Notes: generated by a model not told the origin, from the letters alone. Counted from the stretch's first letter, positions 26,331-35,136 are shown. The stretch is DNA of 64,000 bases from Streptomyces flavochromogenes (GCF_000717595.1 NZ_JNZO01000001.1:464675-528674); one strand, 5' to 3'. A program made the numbers and translations.

Positions 26331-27638
26331 TCAGCTCTTGGCGCAGGGAAGGCCGTCGAGGCTGAAGGAGGCGGGCACCGCACCGGGACCCGCGACGTTG
26401 ACGCCGAAGCTCACGGCCCCGCCGGCCGGGACGGACTCGGACCAGGACTCACTGGTGGCACGTACCTGCCGGCCGGTCTGGGTGACGGACGCGTTCCAGG
26501 CGGAGTTCACCGTGGTACCGGACGGGAGGTCGAAGTCGAGCTTCCACCCCTTGAGGGGCTGTTCGCCGGTGTTGCGGACGGTGATGTCGGCGTTGAAGCC
26601 GGTGCCCCAGTCGTCCAGGCGGTAGGCGATGGAACAGCCGCGCCGGTACACGCCGGCCTCCTTCGAGGTCTGGCGGATGCCGTCGCGGCCGTGGAAGAGG
26701 CGCTCGCCCCAGGAGCTGAGCCGGCTCGCGTCGAAGCCGGTGGCGAGGTCGAGGTACTCGACGCCGCCGCCGTTGCCGCTCCAGGACCAGCCCAGGTAGC
26801 CGAGGTCCAGTCGGCGGGCGGTGGCCATGATGGCGTCCTCGTCGGGGTCACCGTCGGAATGGTCGTCACCGAACTCGCCGACCACGACGGGAAGCCCGCG
26901 GTCGACGAAGCTTCCGAGGTAGTCCTCGACCTCGGCGGCGGTGTCGTACACGCCGTACATGTGGATCGAGAAGACGGTGTTGCGGTCCGGGTCGGACGCG
27001 AAGACAGCGGGGGCGTTCTCGCGCATCGTGCCTGACCAGTCCTGCCCCCAGTTGGGCGCGTCGACCATCAGCGTGTGGTCGAAGCCGGCCGTGCGCATCC
27101 GTCCGATGGCGTCCCTGGTGTCCTGCGTCCAGGCGGTGTAGCCGGCGTTGCCGTGGGGCTCGTTGCCGAGGTTGACGATGACGTACTTCTCCTGCCCCTT
27201 GAGGGCGCTCGCCACCTCCAGCCAGTAGTCGACGGCCTCGGAGAGAGAGGCCGCACCGCCCTGCTCGCCGTATCCGGTGGTGTCGTGAGCCTCCAGGACG
27301 CAGACGAGCCGGTTGACCTTGCACTGCGCGACGACGTCCGCGACATCGGCGGCGTCGTTCTTCGTCCAGCGGGTGCCGGTGGAGAGCACCACCCGCACGG
27401 AGTTGGCGCCGAGGGCCTTGATGTCGGCGAGGGACTGCCCGGTGCGGCCGGAGTACCAGGTGTGGGCGTGGTTCACGCCGCGCAGGACGAAGTCCTTGCC
27501 GGTGGCGTCGACGAGGCGTCCGTCCACGACGCGGAAGCCGTCGGACCGCCCGGCGGCCTGGGCGGTGACGGGAACCGAGGTGATCGTGGCTGCGAGGGCG
27601 AGCAGCGTAGCTGCCGAGAGGACCCGTGTCCTGTTCAT
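26331..27638 (-). CDS. Secreted GH5 (subfamily 8-like) endo-beta-1,4-mannanase with CBM2
   Basis: A 435-residue secreted mannanase, paralogous to the one at 13.8 kb (shared GVNHAHTWYSG, MVDAPNWGQDWSGTM, HMYGVYDTAAEVEDYL, GYLGWSWSGNGGGVEYLD). The Sec signal peptide ends near residue 29 (TAQAA). The acid/base is Glu160 (VNLGNEPHGN) and the nucleophile Glu255 (VVVGEFGDDH). From about residue 335 a CBM2 module follows directly with almost no linker (CSIAYRLDDWGTGFNADI, GWKLDFDLPSGTTVNSAWNA, PCAKS end). The module would bind crystalline polysaccharide. An operator-like palindrome lies about 300 nt upstream. The first mannanase carries CBM10 instead, so the two enzymes should localise to different substrate surfaces. 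Confidence 0.93.
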   Translation of the reverse strand: MNRTRVLSAATLLALAATITSVPVTAQAAGRSDGFRVVDGRLVDATGKDFVLRGVNHAHTWYSGRTGQSLADIKALGANSVRVVLSTGTRWTKNDAADVADVVAQCKVNRLVCVLEAHDTTGYGEQGGAASLSEAVDYWLEVASALKGQEKYVIVNLGNEPHGNAGYTAWTQDTRDAIGRMRTAGFDHTLMVDAPNWGQDWSGTMRENAPAVFASDPDRNTVFSIHMYGVYDTAAEVEDYLGSFVDRGLPVVVGEFGDDHSDGDPDEDAIMATARRLDLGYLGWSWSGNGGGVEYLDLATGFDASRLSSWGERLFHGRDGIRQTSKEAGVYRRGCSIAYRLDDWGTGFNADITVRNTGEQPLKGWKLDFDLPSGTTVNSAWNASVTQTGRQVRATSESWSESVPAGGAVSFGVNVAGPGAVPASFSLDGLPCAKS

Positions 27639-27775
27639 GTGGTGCTCCCAACTCGGTGCCGCGCCCGCCCCGGAAAAGGGCGGGGAACGACCGTGCCTGA
27701 CATGGAGTGAGATCGCGGCTGTCCGGGGCTGGTCGCCCCTGCGGGCCCACAGGTGGTGGGCGAATCGCCGCCGGA

Positions 27776-27818
27776 CCCCACTGCCCGGTGGTACTGCGGC
27801 TCGGTCCGGGCAGTGGGG
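27776..27818. terminator. Hairpin between manA and the GH5-CBM2 gene
   Basis: CCCCACTGCCCGG (27776-27788) pairs perfectly with CCGGGCAGTGGGG (27806-27818) over a 17-nt loop. It probably terminates the kinase-isomerase transcript, though it lies 165 nt past the isomerase stop and could instead be a leader structure of the mannanase mRNA. Confidence 0.6.
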
Positions 27819-27934
27819 ATTAACCGCAGGTGCGGTTCAGGTCATCGCCTTCGTAGACCGGCGAGTTCTCCTGCCGATTCCTGGCGGCCGAGTTGAGGCT
27901 AGAGGTCGTCATGGTTGATGACAACAGCCGGAAC

Positions 27935-27946
27935 ATAACCGGTTAA
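27935..27946. promoter_or_regulatory. Operator-like site upstream of the GH5-CBM2 gene
   Basis: ATAACCGGTTAA matches the perfect site at 17802 at 11 of 12 core positions. It is 296 nt upstream of the mannanase ATG and 37 nt past the isomerase stop. Confidence 0.6.
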
Positions 27947-27982
27947 GTTTAGTTGGGAGTTTTAGCGACACGCTGCCGTTCA

Positions 27983-29167
27983 TCAGCGGAATCCAGCAGT
28001 GCCCGTCGTGGCACGGAAGGCCGTGCCGGCTCCCCCCAGGACGGCCTCGGCGCCCGCCGACACGTACACGGCCTGACCGGGGCCGATGCTGATGCTCTCC
28101 CCCGCCAGGGAAACGGTCATGCTGCCACGGACGCAGAGAAGGATCTGCGGTGCGTCCAGCCTCGCGCGTCGTCGTTCACCGGCGTGCAGGCGGCACCGCG
28201 ACAGGCGGAAATCGTCCACCGGTGCCGGATACACCTCCTCTCCACCCTCCTCCCTCGGGGTCAGGACGCGGGCCGGGGGCGCGTCGAAGCGGACGACACG
28301 GGCCAGTTCCTCCGTGTCCACGTGCTTGGAGGTCAGTCCGCACCGCAGGACATTGTCGGAGCTCGCCATGATCTCCACCCCGAGCCCGGAGAGATACGCA
28401 TGCGGGACTCCGGCCCCGAGGAACAGTGCCTCGCCAGGGCTCAGCTCCACGTATCGGAGCATCAGAGCGGACAGAAGTCCCGGGTCGCCGGGATGGGTCC
28501 TGGCAATGCGGGCATACGCAGCGAGGCGAGCCTCCGTGGTCCCTGCCGCCGCGGCTGCCAGCGCTTGGGCGACGGCATCGAGCAGGCCCGCGGGCGGCCG
28601 GAGGAAGGCCCGGAAGACCTCCGCAAGCGCCTGCCTCTCGGGAACGACGCGCAGGGTCTCGGCGTACGGCTGCAGCGCGTGCACTTCCAGGGAGTCGAAC
28701 AGGTCGGCGGTGTGCGACGGGTTCCGGAAGCCGCACAGCCCCCGGAACTGGGTGAGGGCGACGATCATCTCGGGCTTGTGCTGGTCGTCGCGGTAGTTGC
28801 GGTGGGGTGCGTCCAGGGGCACACCGAGTGCGTTCTCCCGCGCGAATCCGGCCTGGGCCTGGGCGAGGTCCGGATGCACCTGCACCGAGAGCGGCGTATC
28901 GGCCGCCAGAAGCTTGAGCAGGAACGGGAGCCGGGACCCGAACCGGCGCACGGTGACCGCCCCGAGCTCGCCCTCCGGATCCCCGGACACGACCCGGTCC
29001 AGCGGCACCACCGCATCCCCCCGGGACACCCTGGAAGGCGCCGCTGGATGGGCACCCATCCAGAGCTCGGCCTGGGGGGCTCCGGTGGGCGGCACACCCA
29101 TGAGCTCCGGCAGCAGGGTGCGCGAGCCCCAGTCGTAGGTCTGAACAGTGTTGAGGAGGAGATCCAT
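27983..29167 (-). CDS. manA: Mannose-6-phosphate isomerase, class I
   Basis: A 394-residue zinc-dependent isomerase interconverting mannose-6-phosphate and fructose-6-phosphate. It starts MDLLLNTVQTYDWGSRTLLP. Expected metal ligands are seen: QVHPD (about residues 98-102), the Glu of HKPEMIVAL (about 134) and the His of GAGVPHAYLSG (about 256). The ATG at 29167 is preferred because AGGA lies 7 nt upstream; an ATG two codons earlier (29173) is too close to it. It is the second gene after the ROK kinase on the same strand, with a 131-nt gap. Together they would feed mannose from the beta-mannosidase into glycolysis. It is probably a catabolic copy additional to a housekeeping manA. Confidence 0.93.
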   Translation of the reverse strand: MDLLLNTVQTYDWGSRTLLPELMGVPPTGAPQAELWMGAHPAAPSRVSRGDAVVPLDRVVSGDPEGELGAVTVRRFGSRLPFLLKLLAADTPLSVQVHPDLAQAQAGFARENALGVPLDAPHRNYRDDQHKPEMIVALTQFRGLCGFRNPSHTADLFDSLEVHALQPYAETLRVVPERQALAEVFRAFLRPPAGLLDAVAQALAAAAAGTTEARLAAYARIARTHPGDPGLLSALMLRYVELSPGEALFLGAGVPHAYLSGLGVEIMASSDNVLRCGLTSKHVDTEELARVVRFDAPPARVLTPREEGGEEVYPAPVDDFRLSRCRLHAGERRRARLDAPQILLCVRGSMTVSLAGESISIGPGQAVYVSAGAEAVLGGAGTAFRATTGTAGFR

Positions 29168-29298
29168 GCTCATTTCCTGGAGTGCGTAACAGGTGGGGGC
29201 AGAGCGGGGACGCCGCAGGGCCCTCGAAAGGCGCTCGGCGTCCGAGCTCACGGGTGCATTTGAGAGGGTTCGACCCGTATCCGGTGGAGGCCCTCGCG

Positions 29299-30273
29299 TC
29301 AGGTGGTCATCGGCCCGGTCGCGCCCGCGCCGGCCCGGTACAGTCCGGAGGCTGCGACGCCGGCGGCAGCTGCGCCGATCAACCCTGCGTCGAGAGCCAG
29401 TCCGGCGGGCACGACCGGAAGGTCGCGCGTGAAATCCAGGACGGCGAACGACTTCAGGTGGTGCCGCAGCGGCCCGAACAGCACGTCGCCCGCCTGGGAG
29501 ACGCCGCCTCCGACGACGACCAGGTCGAGTTCGACGAGCGCGGCGGTGGCCGCGATGGCTGCGGCCAGGGCTCGGCCCGCCCGGTCGAACGCGGCGAGCG
29601 CCCTCGCATCGCCCGCACGGGCCGACGACTCGACCTCGCGGGCCGTGGCGGGAAGGCCGGCCGGGGGTGTCCAGCCCGATTCCAGCGCATGGGCCGCGAT
29701 CGCCGTACCGCTGGCGTACCGCTCGACGCACCCCCGAGCGCCGCACGGGCACACCGGACCGTTCTGGTCCACGGTGATGTGCCCGATGTGACCGGCGTTC
29801 CCCGTCGTCCCGGAATGGACGGAACCGCCCAGGATCAGGCCGCCGCCGACCCCGGTCGACACGACCATGCACAGGGCATTCGCCGCGCCCTTCGCCGCGC
29901 CGATCCAGTGTTCCGCCGCCGCCATCGCGACCGCGTCACCGACAAGCACCGGCTCAACGCCGTCAGGGACGGCGGGATGGCTCCGCACCTGCTCCACCAG
30001 GGGGAAAGAACGCCAGGCCGGAATGTTCACCGGGCTCACCGTGCCCGCGAAGGTGTCCACGGGCCCGGCGCTCCCGATCCCCAGGCACGACAGCGCGCCC
30101 CACTCGGGGCAGGCTGCCAGCTCGTTCACGACCGCGGTCACCACGGCCATCATCGCCTGGGCGGACTCGCGCGCGGGCGTCGGCCGCTGCACCCTCACCA
30201 CGACACGCCCCTCGGCGTCGATCAGCGCCCCGGCGATCTTCGTGCCACCGATGTCCAGCGCTCCGTACACCAT
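29299..30273 (-). CDS. ROK-family sugar kinase (probable mannokinase/fructokinase/glucokinase)
   Basis: A 324-residue kinase of the ROK family, predicted to phosphorylate free mannose. The phosphate-binding motif GALDIGGTKIAGALI is at the N-terminus, TGVGGGLILGG is in the middle, and the ROK zinc motif CPCGARGCVERYASG follows at about 171-185. No N-terminal helix-turn-helix is present, so it is a kinase rather than a ROK repressor. The ATG at 30273 follows GGAGAGG. The frame stays open farther upstream but crosses the operator. A perfect GACAACGTTGTC site ends 57 nt before the start. The sugar preference cannot be read from sequence; mannose is inferred from the adjacent isomerase. Confidence 0.9.
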   Translation of the reverse strand: MVYGALDIGGTKIAGALIDAEGRVVVRVQRPTPARESAQAMMAVVTAVVNELAACPEWGALSCLGIGSAGPVDTFAGTVSPVNIPAWRSFPLVEQVRSHPAVPDGVEPVLVGDAVAMAAAEHWIGAAKGAANALCMVVSTGVGGGLILGGSVHSGTTGNAGHIGHITVDQNGPVCPCGARGCVERYASGTAIAAHALESGWTPPAGLPATAREVESSARAGDARALAAFDRAGRALAAAIAATAALVELDLVVVGGGVSQAGDVLFGPLRHHLKSFAVLDFTRDLPVVPAGLALDAGLIGAAAAGVAASGLYRAGAGATGPMTT

Positions 30274-30329
30274 CCGTCCAACCTCTCCAGAACTGTCAGA
30301 ACTGTGCGAGGCACCACTCTGCCGAGCGA

Positions 30330-30343
30330 TGACAACGTTGTCC
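30330..30343. promoter_or_regulatory. LacI-type operator upstream of ROK kinase
   Basis: TGACAACGTTGTCC contains the perfect palindrome GACAACGTTGTC (30331-30342). It is identical to the site before the first mannanase and has the same 57-nt distance to the start codon. Confidence 0.7.
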
Positions 30344-30357
30344 AGAGAGTAACGGAT

Positions 30358-30365
30358 CCGGTTAA
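30358..30365. promoter_or_regulatory. Possible half-site of the TTAACCGGTTAA class
   Basis: CCGGTTAA here matches the right half of the second operator class; the left half is not conserved. It lies 14 nt beyond the GACAACGTTGTC site. Confidence 0.25.
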
Positions 30366-30635
30366 GTCGCAGGACGGACGCGAGATCCAAGACGAACGTC
30401 TCTCGGAAGTGCCTAGCGCATGGTCCTGCACGCCGGATCGAAATCGTGTGGCAGCGGCTGATCGAGCCGGGCGTGGGCTCGACGAGGCTGCGGTGCCGCT
30501 GCCCGGCTTCAACCGGGCCTCCTCAGCCGGGATGGCGATGATCCATCCGCTCCACGGCTGAATCCACGGCGGACGCGGCCTGGGCGGCGGGCGTGGCGTC
30601 GGGATCTGGACGGGTTGTCGGGTGATGATGCCGAA

Positions 30636-31271
30636 GTGCGACTTGATCACGTGTCCTATGCGGTGGCCCGCGACAGCTTCGTCTCGACCGTCCAGCGGAT
30701 CGGATCGGCTCTAGGCGCCGGGTTCGTCGACGGGGGCGTGCACCCGCGATTCGGCACCCGGAATTTCATCCTCCCGCTGAGCGGCGGCACCTACGTCGAG
30801 GTCGTCACCACACTCGACCACCCCGCCGCCGACCGCGCACCCTTCGGCCAGGCGGTCGCCCGCCGCGCCGCCGAGGGCGGCGGCTGGCTCGGTTGGGTGG
30901 TCTCCGTCGACGACATCGCCCCGGTCGAGGCCCGCCTCGGCCGCACCTCGACCGAGGGCCATCGTGTCCGCCCCGACGGGTTCGACCTGAGGTGGAAGCA
31001 GATCGGCCTGCTGGAACTGCTGGAGGACCCACAACTGCCCTATTTCCTGCAGTGGTTGGTCCCCAGCGAGAAGCGCCCGAGCGCCGACCCGCGCACCTCC
31101 ACCACCATCCACGGAGTCTCCATCGCCGGCGACGCCACCTCCATCGCCGAATTCCTCGGCGAACCGGCCGACCACCCCCTCGACCAGGTTGACGTCACCT
31201 GGGTCGAAGATGAGGAACCGGGCCTGGTCTCGGTCGAGTTCGCCACCGCCCACGGCCCGGTCACGATCTGA
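30636..31271 (+). CDS. VOC/glyoxalase-like domain protein
   Basis: A 211-residue cytoplasmic protein of the vicinal-oxygen-chelate superfamily. It opens with the usual beta strand MRLDHVSYAVARDSFVSTV and includes FGTRNFILPLSGGTYVEVVT and THRVRPDG-like strands, a second half beginning IHGVSIAGDA, and ends HGPVTI. The GTG at 30636 is chosen because the family starts at this point; a TTG seven codons earlier is in frame. The ribosome-binding site is weak. Neither metal ligands nor substrate can be assigned. Its neighbours are unrelated. Confidence 0.78.
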   Translation: MRLDHVSYAVARDSFVSTVQRIGSALGAGFVDGGVHPRFGTRNFILPLSGGTYVEVVTTLDHPAADRAPFGQAVARRAAEGGGWLGWVVSVDDIAPVEARLGRTSTEGHRVRPDGFDLRWKQIGLLELLEDPQLPYFLQWLVPSEKRPSADPRTSTTIHGVSIAGDATSIAEFLGEPADHPLDQVDVTWVEDEEPGLVSVEFATAHGPVTI

Positions 31272-31688
31272 CCAGGGCCCGACTGAACCGCGGAAGCCGC
31301 CGGCCGGGGTCTCCTGGCCAGTGTCTTCTGACGGGAGGCGCGTCGCGGCGGACGATGCGGGGCCTCCCGGACGCCAGCCGGACAGCCGGAGGTGCATCGG
31401 CGACGGCCGATGGCTGAACACGCTCGGAGCTACGCGGGTCGGGCCGCCCGTACGCCCAGGACGGAGTCCGGCCCCGGCAGGGAGCCGGGACCGGACAACT
31501 GGTGCGGTGTCCAGGGGAAGCACCGTACGGAGTGCAGAGGTTGGGCCTTGGGCGCTCACCTAGTCTGGGCACAAGGTCCGAAGCCCTTCCCTTCCACACC
31601 CGGACGCTTCACTCGGTCGGCACAGTCCGCCTGGGGCGGCCGCCGGCGCCAGGCCAGCTCGTCGAGGGCGTGGCCACGTCACGGTGCG
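31272..31688. other. Intergenic region between convergent VOC and cyclophilin genes
   Basis: About 417 bases. No gene is supported on either strand. The only clear structure is the hairpin at 31466-31496. Confidence 0.5.
31466..31496. terminator. Hairpin between convergent VOC and cyclophilin genes
   Basis: GTCCGGCCCCGGC (31466-31478) pairs with GCCGGGACCGGAC (31484-31496) with one mismatch and a 5-nt loop. Confidence 0.5.
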
Positions 31689-32414
31689 TCAATGCCGGCA
31701 AGACGGCCGGACGCGGAGCAGCTCGGTCCGCAGGACGGGTGTGCCGTCGACCGGTGCCGGGTTCTCCGCGGTCGGCTCGATGCCGGCGGCGGCGATCTTG
31801 TCGAGTGTCGTCAGGCCGTCGGGGCCGACCGTGCCGAACACCGTGTAGTTCGGTCGCAGTGCGGAGTCGCCGTAGACGACGAAGAACTGTGAGCCGTTCG
31901 TGTTCGGACCGGCGTTGGCCATCGCCAGCAGGCCACGCCCGTAGAGGCGGCGCGTGCCGGTGGGATCGGTGGGTGCGGGCGGCAGGTCCACCGGCAGCTC
32001 GTCCTTGTACTTGTACCCGGGGCCGCCCTCACCGGTGCCGGTCGGGTCGCCGCACTGCAGGACCTTCAGCGTCGGATACGCCGTCAGCCGGTGGCACACC
32101 GTACGGTCGTAGAACCCGTGTCGTGCCAGGTGCAGGAAACTCTGAACCGTGCACGGGGCCTTGGCCCGGTCCACGTGCAGCAGGAGCGAGCCCTGGCTGG
32201 TCGGAACTGCCAGGTCCACCGTGCCACGACTGGGGGTGCGCCGCGGGTCGGGCGGCAGCGGAACAGGCCGCGCCGGCGGCTCGTCCGGGGTCTGCGTGTA
32301 CTGGCAGGGGCCGTGCGTGGTGCGTGGCGGAGCGCTGTCGGAAGCGGTGGCGACACTCCCCCCGGACACGACTAACGCCACGGCCGCGAATGCGCTGATC
32401 AGTGCTCGTCTCAT
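31689..32414 (-). CDS. Secreted cyclophilin-type peptidyl-prolyl isomerase
   Basis: A 241-residue exported protein-folding enzyme. The signal peptide is MRRALISAFAAVALVVSGGS with cleavage near residue 24. The cyclophilin fold appears as TSQGSLLLHVDRAKAPCTVQ, FYDRTVCHRLTAYPTLKVLQ, GDPTGTGEGGPGYKYKDE, LLAMANAGPNTNGSQFFVVY and FGTVGPDGLTTLDKIAAAG. The catalytic Arg equivalent is in CHRLT. It probably assists folding of secreted proteins at the membrane or cell surface. The start at 32414 gives a clean signal peptide. Confidence 0.92.
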   Translation of the reverse strand: MRRALISAFAAVALVVSGGSVATASDSAPPRTTHGPCQYTQTPDEPPARPVPLPPDPRRTPSRGTVDLAVPTSQGSLLLHVDRAKAPCTVQSFLHLARHGFYDRTVCHRLTAYPTLKVLQCGDPTGTGEGGPGYKYKDELPVDLPPAPTDPTGTRRLYGRGLLAMANAGPNTNGSQFFVVYGDSALRPNYTVFGTVGPDGLTTLDKIAAAGIEPTAENPAPVDGTPVLRTELLRVRPSCRH

Positions 32415-32657
32415 CTTGCACGCCCTCCCGATGATCTCCAGGTCTTGGAGCGGTCGCAGTCTAGGGCGTGGTGTGGTCTACGGGAGTGGAAGTTCCGGCC
32501 GATCAGCGTGACCACAGCCCCATGCTTCAGGAAGGCACGCCCTTGCCCGCGCCGGGATCACGGGATCCGCAGCGTGGAGGCCGGCCATCAGGACTGCCGC
32601 CTCCGCCAACCGCGGGCGCCCTTACCGCACGTCGCGCGAGCGCTTATCGTCTTTTCC

Positions 32658-33690
32658 ATGGCCTACGGGGTGTACCACACCAAGTACGGCATCACGATCA
32701 ATCTGACCTTCGAGGATTTGGGCCACCCGGACCGCCCTGGACTGCTGGAGGAAATCACCCAGCCCGTCGGGGAGCGGGACCGTGATCTTCTGCAGTGCCT
32801 GACCGACTACCAGGGCGGCGATTGCCAGTGCGCACTCGCCGACAAGACACCGTGGATGTTCGTACGTCGGCAGCGCCGCGCCGGCCGCTCGCCCGGAGCG
32901 CCGCCGTACGGTTGGCATAGCGCCCCTCTGGGTGACCGGCGACGCGTCGTCGGAGATCATCGATCGCGCACCATGGGCGAGGGTGGATGACGTGCCCTGG
33001 CAACGCATCGTCTCGCCCCTGGCGATGATCCTCCGAGGTGGTGTGCGGCACCTCCAAATCTGGAAGTGCACCGCGAGCAGCGAGCGATCCGGCCCTGAAA
33101 CGGGTTCCCACTGCGATAAGTTCCACAGCGGCTGGTTCCTGCCCGCCCTGTGCGTCCCGCAGGAACGCGCCACCGCTCTGGACGAACTCGTCGTCACCAG
33201 TGCCGACGGCGAGCACGTAGCCGTGCGTGTCCGCGACACCCAGGACCCACGGCGCGCCTCCTACCTCTGGGCGCTTGCCGAAGACGTGCAGCGGTGGCGC
33301 GACCTCACCGACGACGGCGAAGGCGAGCCGGAGGACCTGCCGGCGGATGACGAGCCGGTCACCTACACCGAAGAGGAACTCGACAGCTCCTGCCGCTACG
33401 GCAACCAGGACCGCCAGTACTTCAGCGACCCGCGTCCCCGGCGGGACATGATGTCCGCTACGGGCCTCCACACCTTCGACACCGCCCCCGATCACCCCTA
33501 CCGAGCCCCCAGACGGCCGGTGCAGATGCGCCGCTTGTCCACCCGCGAGCGCGCGGTCATCGCAGACGAACTGGGCTGTCCGGTGTGGGAGATCGGGCCA
33601 TGCGCGCTCTGCGCGGAGCCGATCCACCGTTACGGCCGGTCGAGTGGTCTCGCCTGCGTCAGCTGCAGGGCCACAACCCTGAGCAGGTGA
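32658..33690 (+). pseudogene. Internally deleted, frameshifted gene (CoiA-like/zinc-ribbon hypothetical)
   Basis: Two adjoining frames look like the two ends of one protein. The 5' part (ATG 32658) reads MAYGVYHTKYGITINLTFED then CQCALADKTPWMFVRRQRRA. It then runs into frame-inconsistent sequence and stops at 32990. The 3' part, in the next frame, reads RTVGIAPLWVTGDASSEIID, RGGVRHLQIWKCTASSERSG, and ends in a zinc ribbon (CALCAEPIHRYGR, CVSC) at 33690. PLWV followed by Asp after a short basic segment resembles the end of a CoiA-like nuclease domain. From memory, full-length Streptomyces homologues carry about 75 more residues at the junction (about 32875-32915), which would be the nuclease core. 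A remaining GTG at 32932 could still express the C-terminal half. Confidence 0.55.
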
Positions 33691-33986
33691 CGGATCACCG
33701 CCGCGAACGCACCGAACCGGCAACCGGGCACCCGCTCTCGTCGGCCGTGACGACGGCGACCGGCTACGGCGGTACCCGCGGCACCGTCACCCCGTACGGG
33801 TCGACGGCACAGGGGAACATCCCCGCGAAGACGGCCCCCGGCGCGTACAGCGTCGCCCTCCGGGGGCGCGGTCCCGACGTGCTCCGGCCCCTCCTGCACG
33901 TGCCGCCCGATGTCCACCGCCGGACGCTGGGAGGGACAGCGGCCCGGGGTCCCGCTCCCGGAGTGGCCGCGACCTGTGACGTGGGG
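33691..33986. other. Intergenic region downstream of the deleted gene
   Basis: About 296 bases between convergent gene ends. Overlapping open frames exist on both strands, but I see no ribosome-binding site or recognisable motif. Confidence 0.4.
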
Positions 33987-34976
33987 TCAGTCCTCAACCT
34001 GGCTCCTGCCCCGGGCGGCCCCCCGGTCCCGCGCCGAGGCCACGTGTCCGGCAGCTGCCACCACGGCCTCGACGAGCGGTTCCGTGCGGTTCTCCCTCAG
34101 CCAGGCGAGGCCCGCCGTGGACGGGGGCAGGTCCGTGACCTCGACGTAGCGGATGCCGGGGCGCGGGAAGAGGTCGCGCGCGGCGGCCGGCAGGAAACAC
34201 ATGCCCTTGCCCTGGGCGACGAGGTGGAGCAGGCCCTCCAGGTCCGAGGCGACGGGTCCGTACCGGACCGGGGTGCCGTCGGGTCGCGGGTCGGCGGCCC
34301 AGAAGTCCCACCAGAGCCGTGGCACCTGCGGCGGGACGTCGATCACCGGGTGTCGGGCCAGCTCGGCGAGGGTGATCCGGTCGCGGTCCGCGAGCGGGTC
34401 GCTCGCCGAGAGGCAGGCCAACCGCGGCTCTGTGGCCAGGTGTTGCACCTCGACGCCGGGCGGGACCGGTGGACGGAGGAAGGCGACATCGACGTCATGG
34501 CGGAACAAGGCGTCGAAGTGGTCGGCGAAGTGGAGGCTGACCACGTCGACCTGGACCAACGGGTGCCGTTCGTTGAGCAGACGCAGCACGGCGTGCGTAT
34601 AGGGCATCGCCGCTTCCGCGCCGATGGTGCCGACGACGAGCCGTCCGGAGAGCCTGCGCGCCTGCGTCGAGGCGCTGCGGCTCAGCCGCTCCATGGCCGC
34701 CACCACGCCGCGCGCGTCCGCCAACAGCACCCGGCCCTGCGGGGTGAGGGTCACGGCCCGGCTCGAACGGTCGAACAGCCGCACCCCGAGGCGCTTTTCC
34801 AGGTCTCTGATCTGCTGGCTCAGCGCCGACTGCGTGATGAACAGCCGGGCGGCGGCGCGCGAGAAGTGGAGTTCCTCCGCGAGGGCGACGAACAGCCGGA
34901 GTTGATGGGCGCTCGGCGTCCGCGGGTCGGGGCCCGTCGGTGCGGCGCCTCCAGCGGCCGTTTCGCCAGTAACCAT
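33987..34976 (-). CDS. LysR-family transcriptional regulator
   Basis: A 329-residue LysR regulator. The winged helix-turn-helix is LRLFVALAEELHFSRAAARL with FITQSALSQQIRDLEKRLG, and the effector-binding domain spans about 105-310 (LVVGTIGAEAAMPYTHAVLR, VDVAFLRPPVPPG). The ATG at 34976 has GGGA upstream; a longer frame reaches 35138 but overlaps the divergent gene's promoter. It is divergent from a secreted-protein gene at 35137, across 160 nt, the classic arrangement for LysR control of the neighbour. The inducer is unknown. Confidence 0.92.
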   Translation of the reverse strand: MVTGETAAGGAAPTGPDPRTPSAHQLRLFVALAEELHFSRAAARLFITQSALSQQIRDLEKRLGVRLFDRSSRAVTLTPQGRVLLADARGVVAAMERLSRSASTQARRLSGRLVVGTIGAEAAMPYTHAVLRLLNERHPLVQVDVVSLHFADHFDALFRHDVDVAFLRPPVPPGVEVQHLATEPRLACLSASDPLADRDRITLAELARHPVIDVPPQVPRLWWDFWAADPRPDGTPVRYGPVASDLEGLLHLVAQGKGMCFLPAAARDLFPRPGIRYVEVTDLPPSTAGLAWLRENRTEPLVEAVVAAAGHVASARDRGAARGRSQVED

Positions 34977-35136
34977 GATGAATCCCTTATCGATCGTCTT
35001 GCATGTCGCATGGCCACAGGCGATGACATGGACGGAGACCGAGTGGAAGGCTCGGCTCTCAAGCGACGCCCCGTGCCGACTCCTTGGTTCCGCAGGGCCG
35101 TCCGACCAGTGCATTCTCGACAACGGGGGCCGAAAC

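Larger units (their letters stand above)
27639..27982. other. Intergenic region upstream of the GH5-CBM2 gene
   Basis: 344 bases without a gene. It holds a 13-bp perfect hairpin (27776-27818), a shorter AACCGC/GCGGTT inverted repeat near 27822-27837, and an operator-like palindrome (27935-27946). It must contain the mannanase promoter and the terminator of the upstream kinase-isomerase unit. Confidence 0.6.
30274..30635. other. Divergent intergenic region between ROK kinase and VOC gene
   Basis: It holds the kinase promoter and operators (30330-30343, 30358-30365). Nothing convincing is encoded between about 30390 and 30635. Confidence 0.5.
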
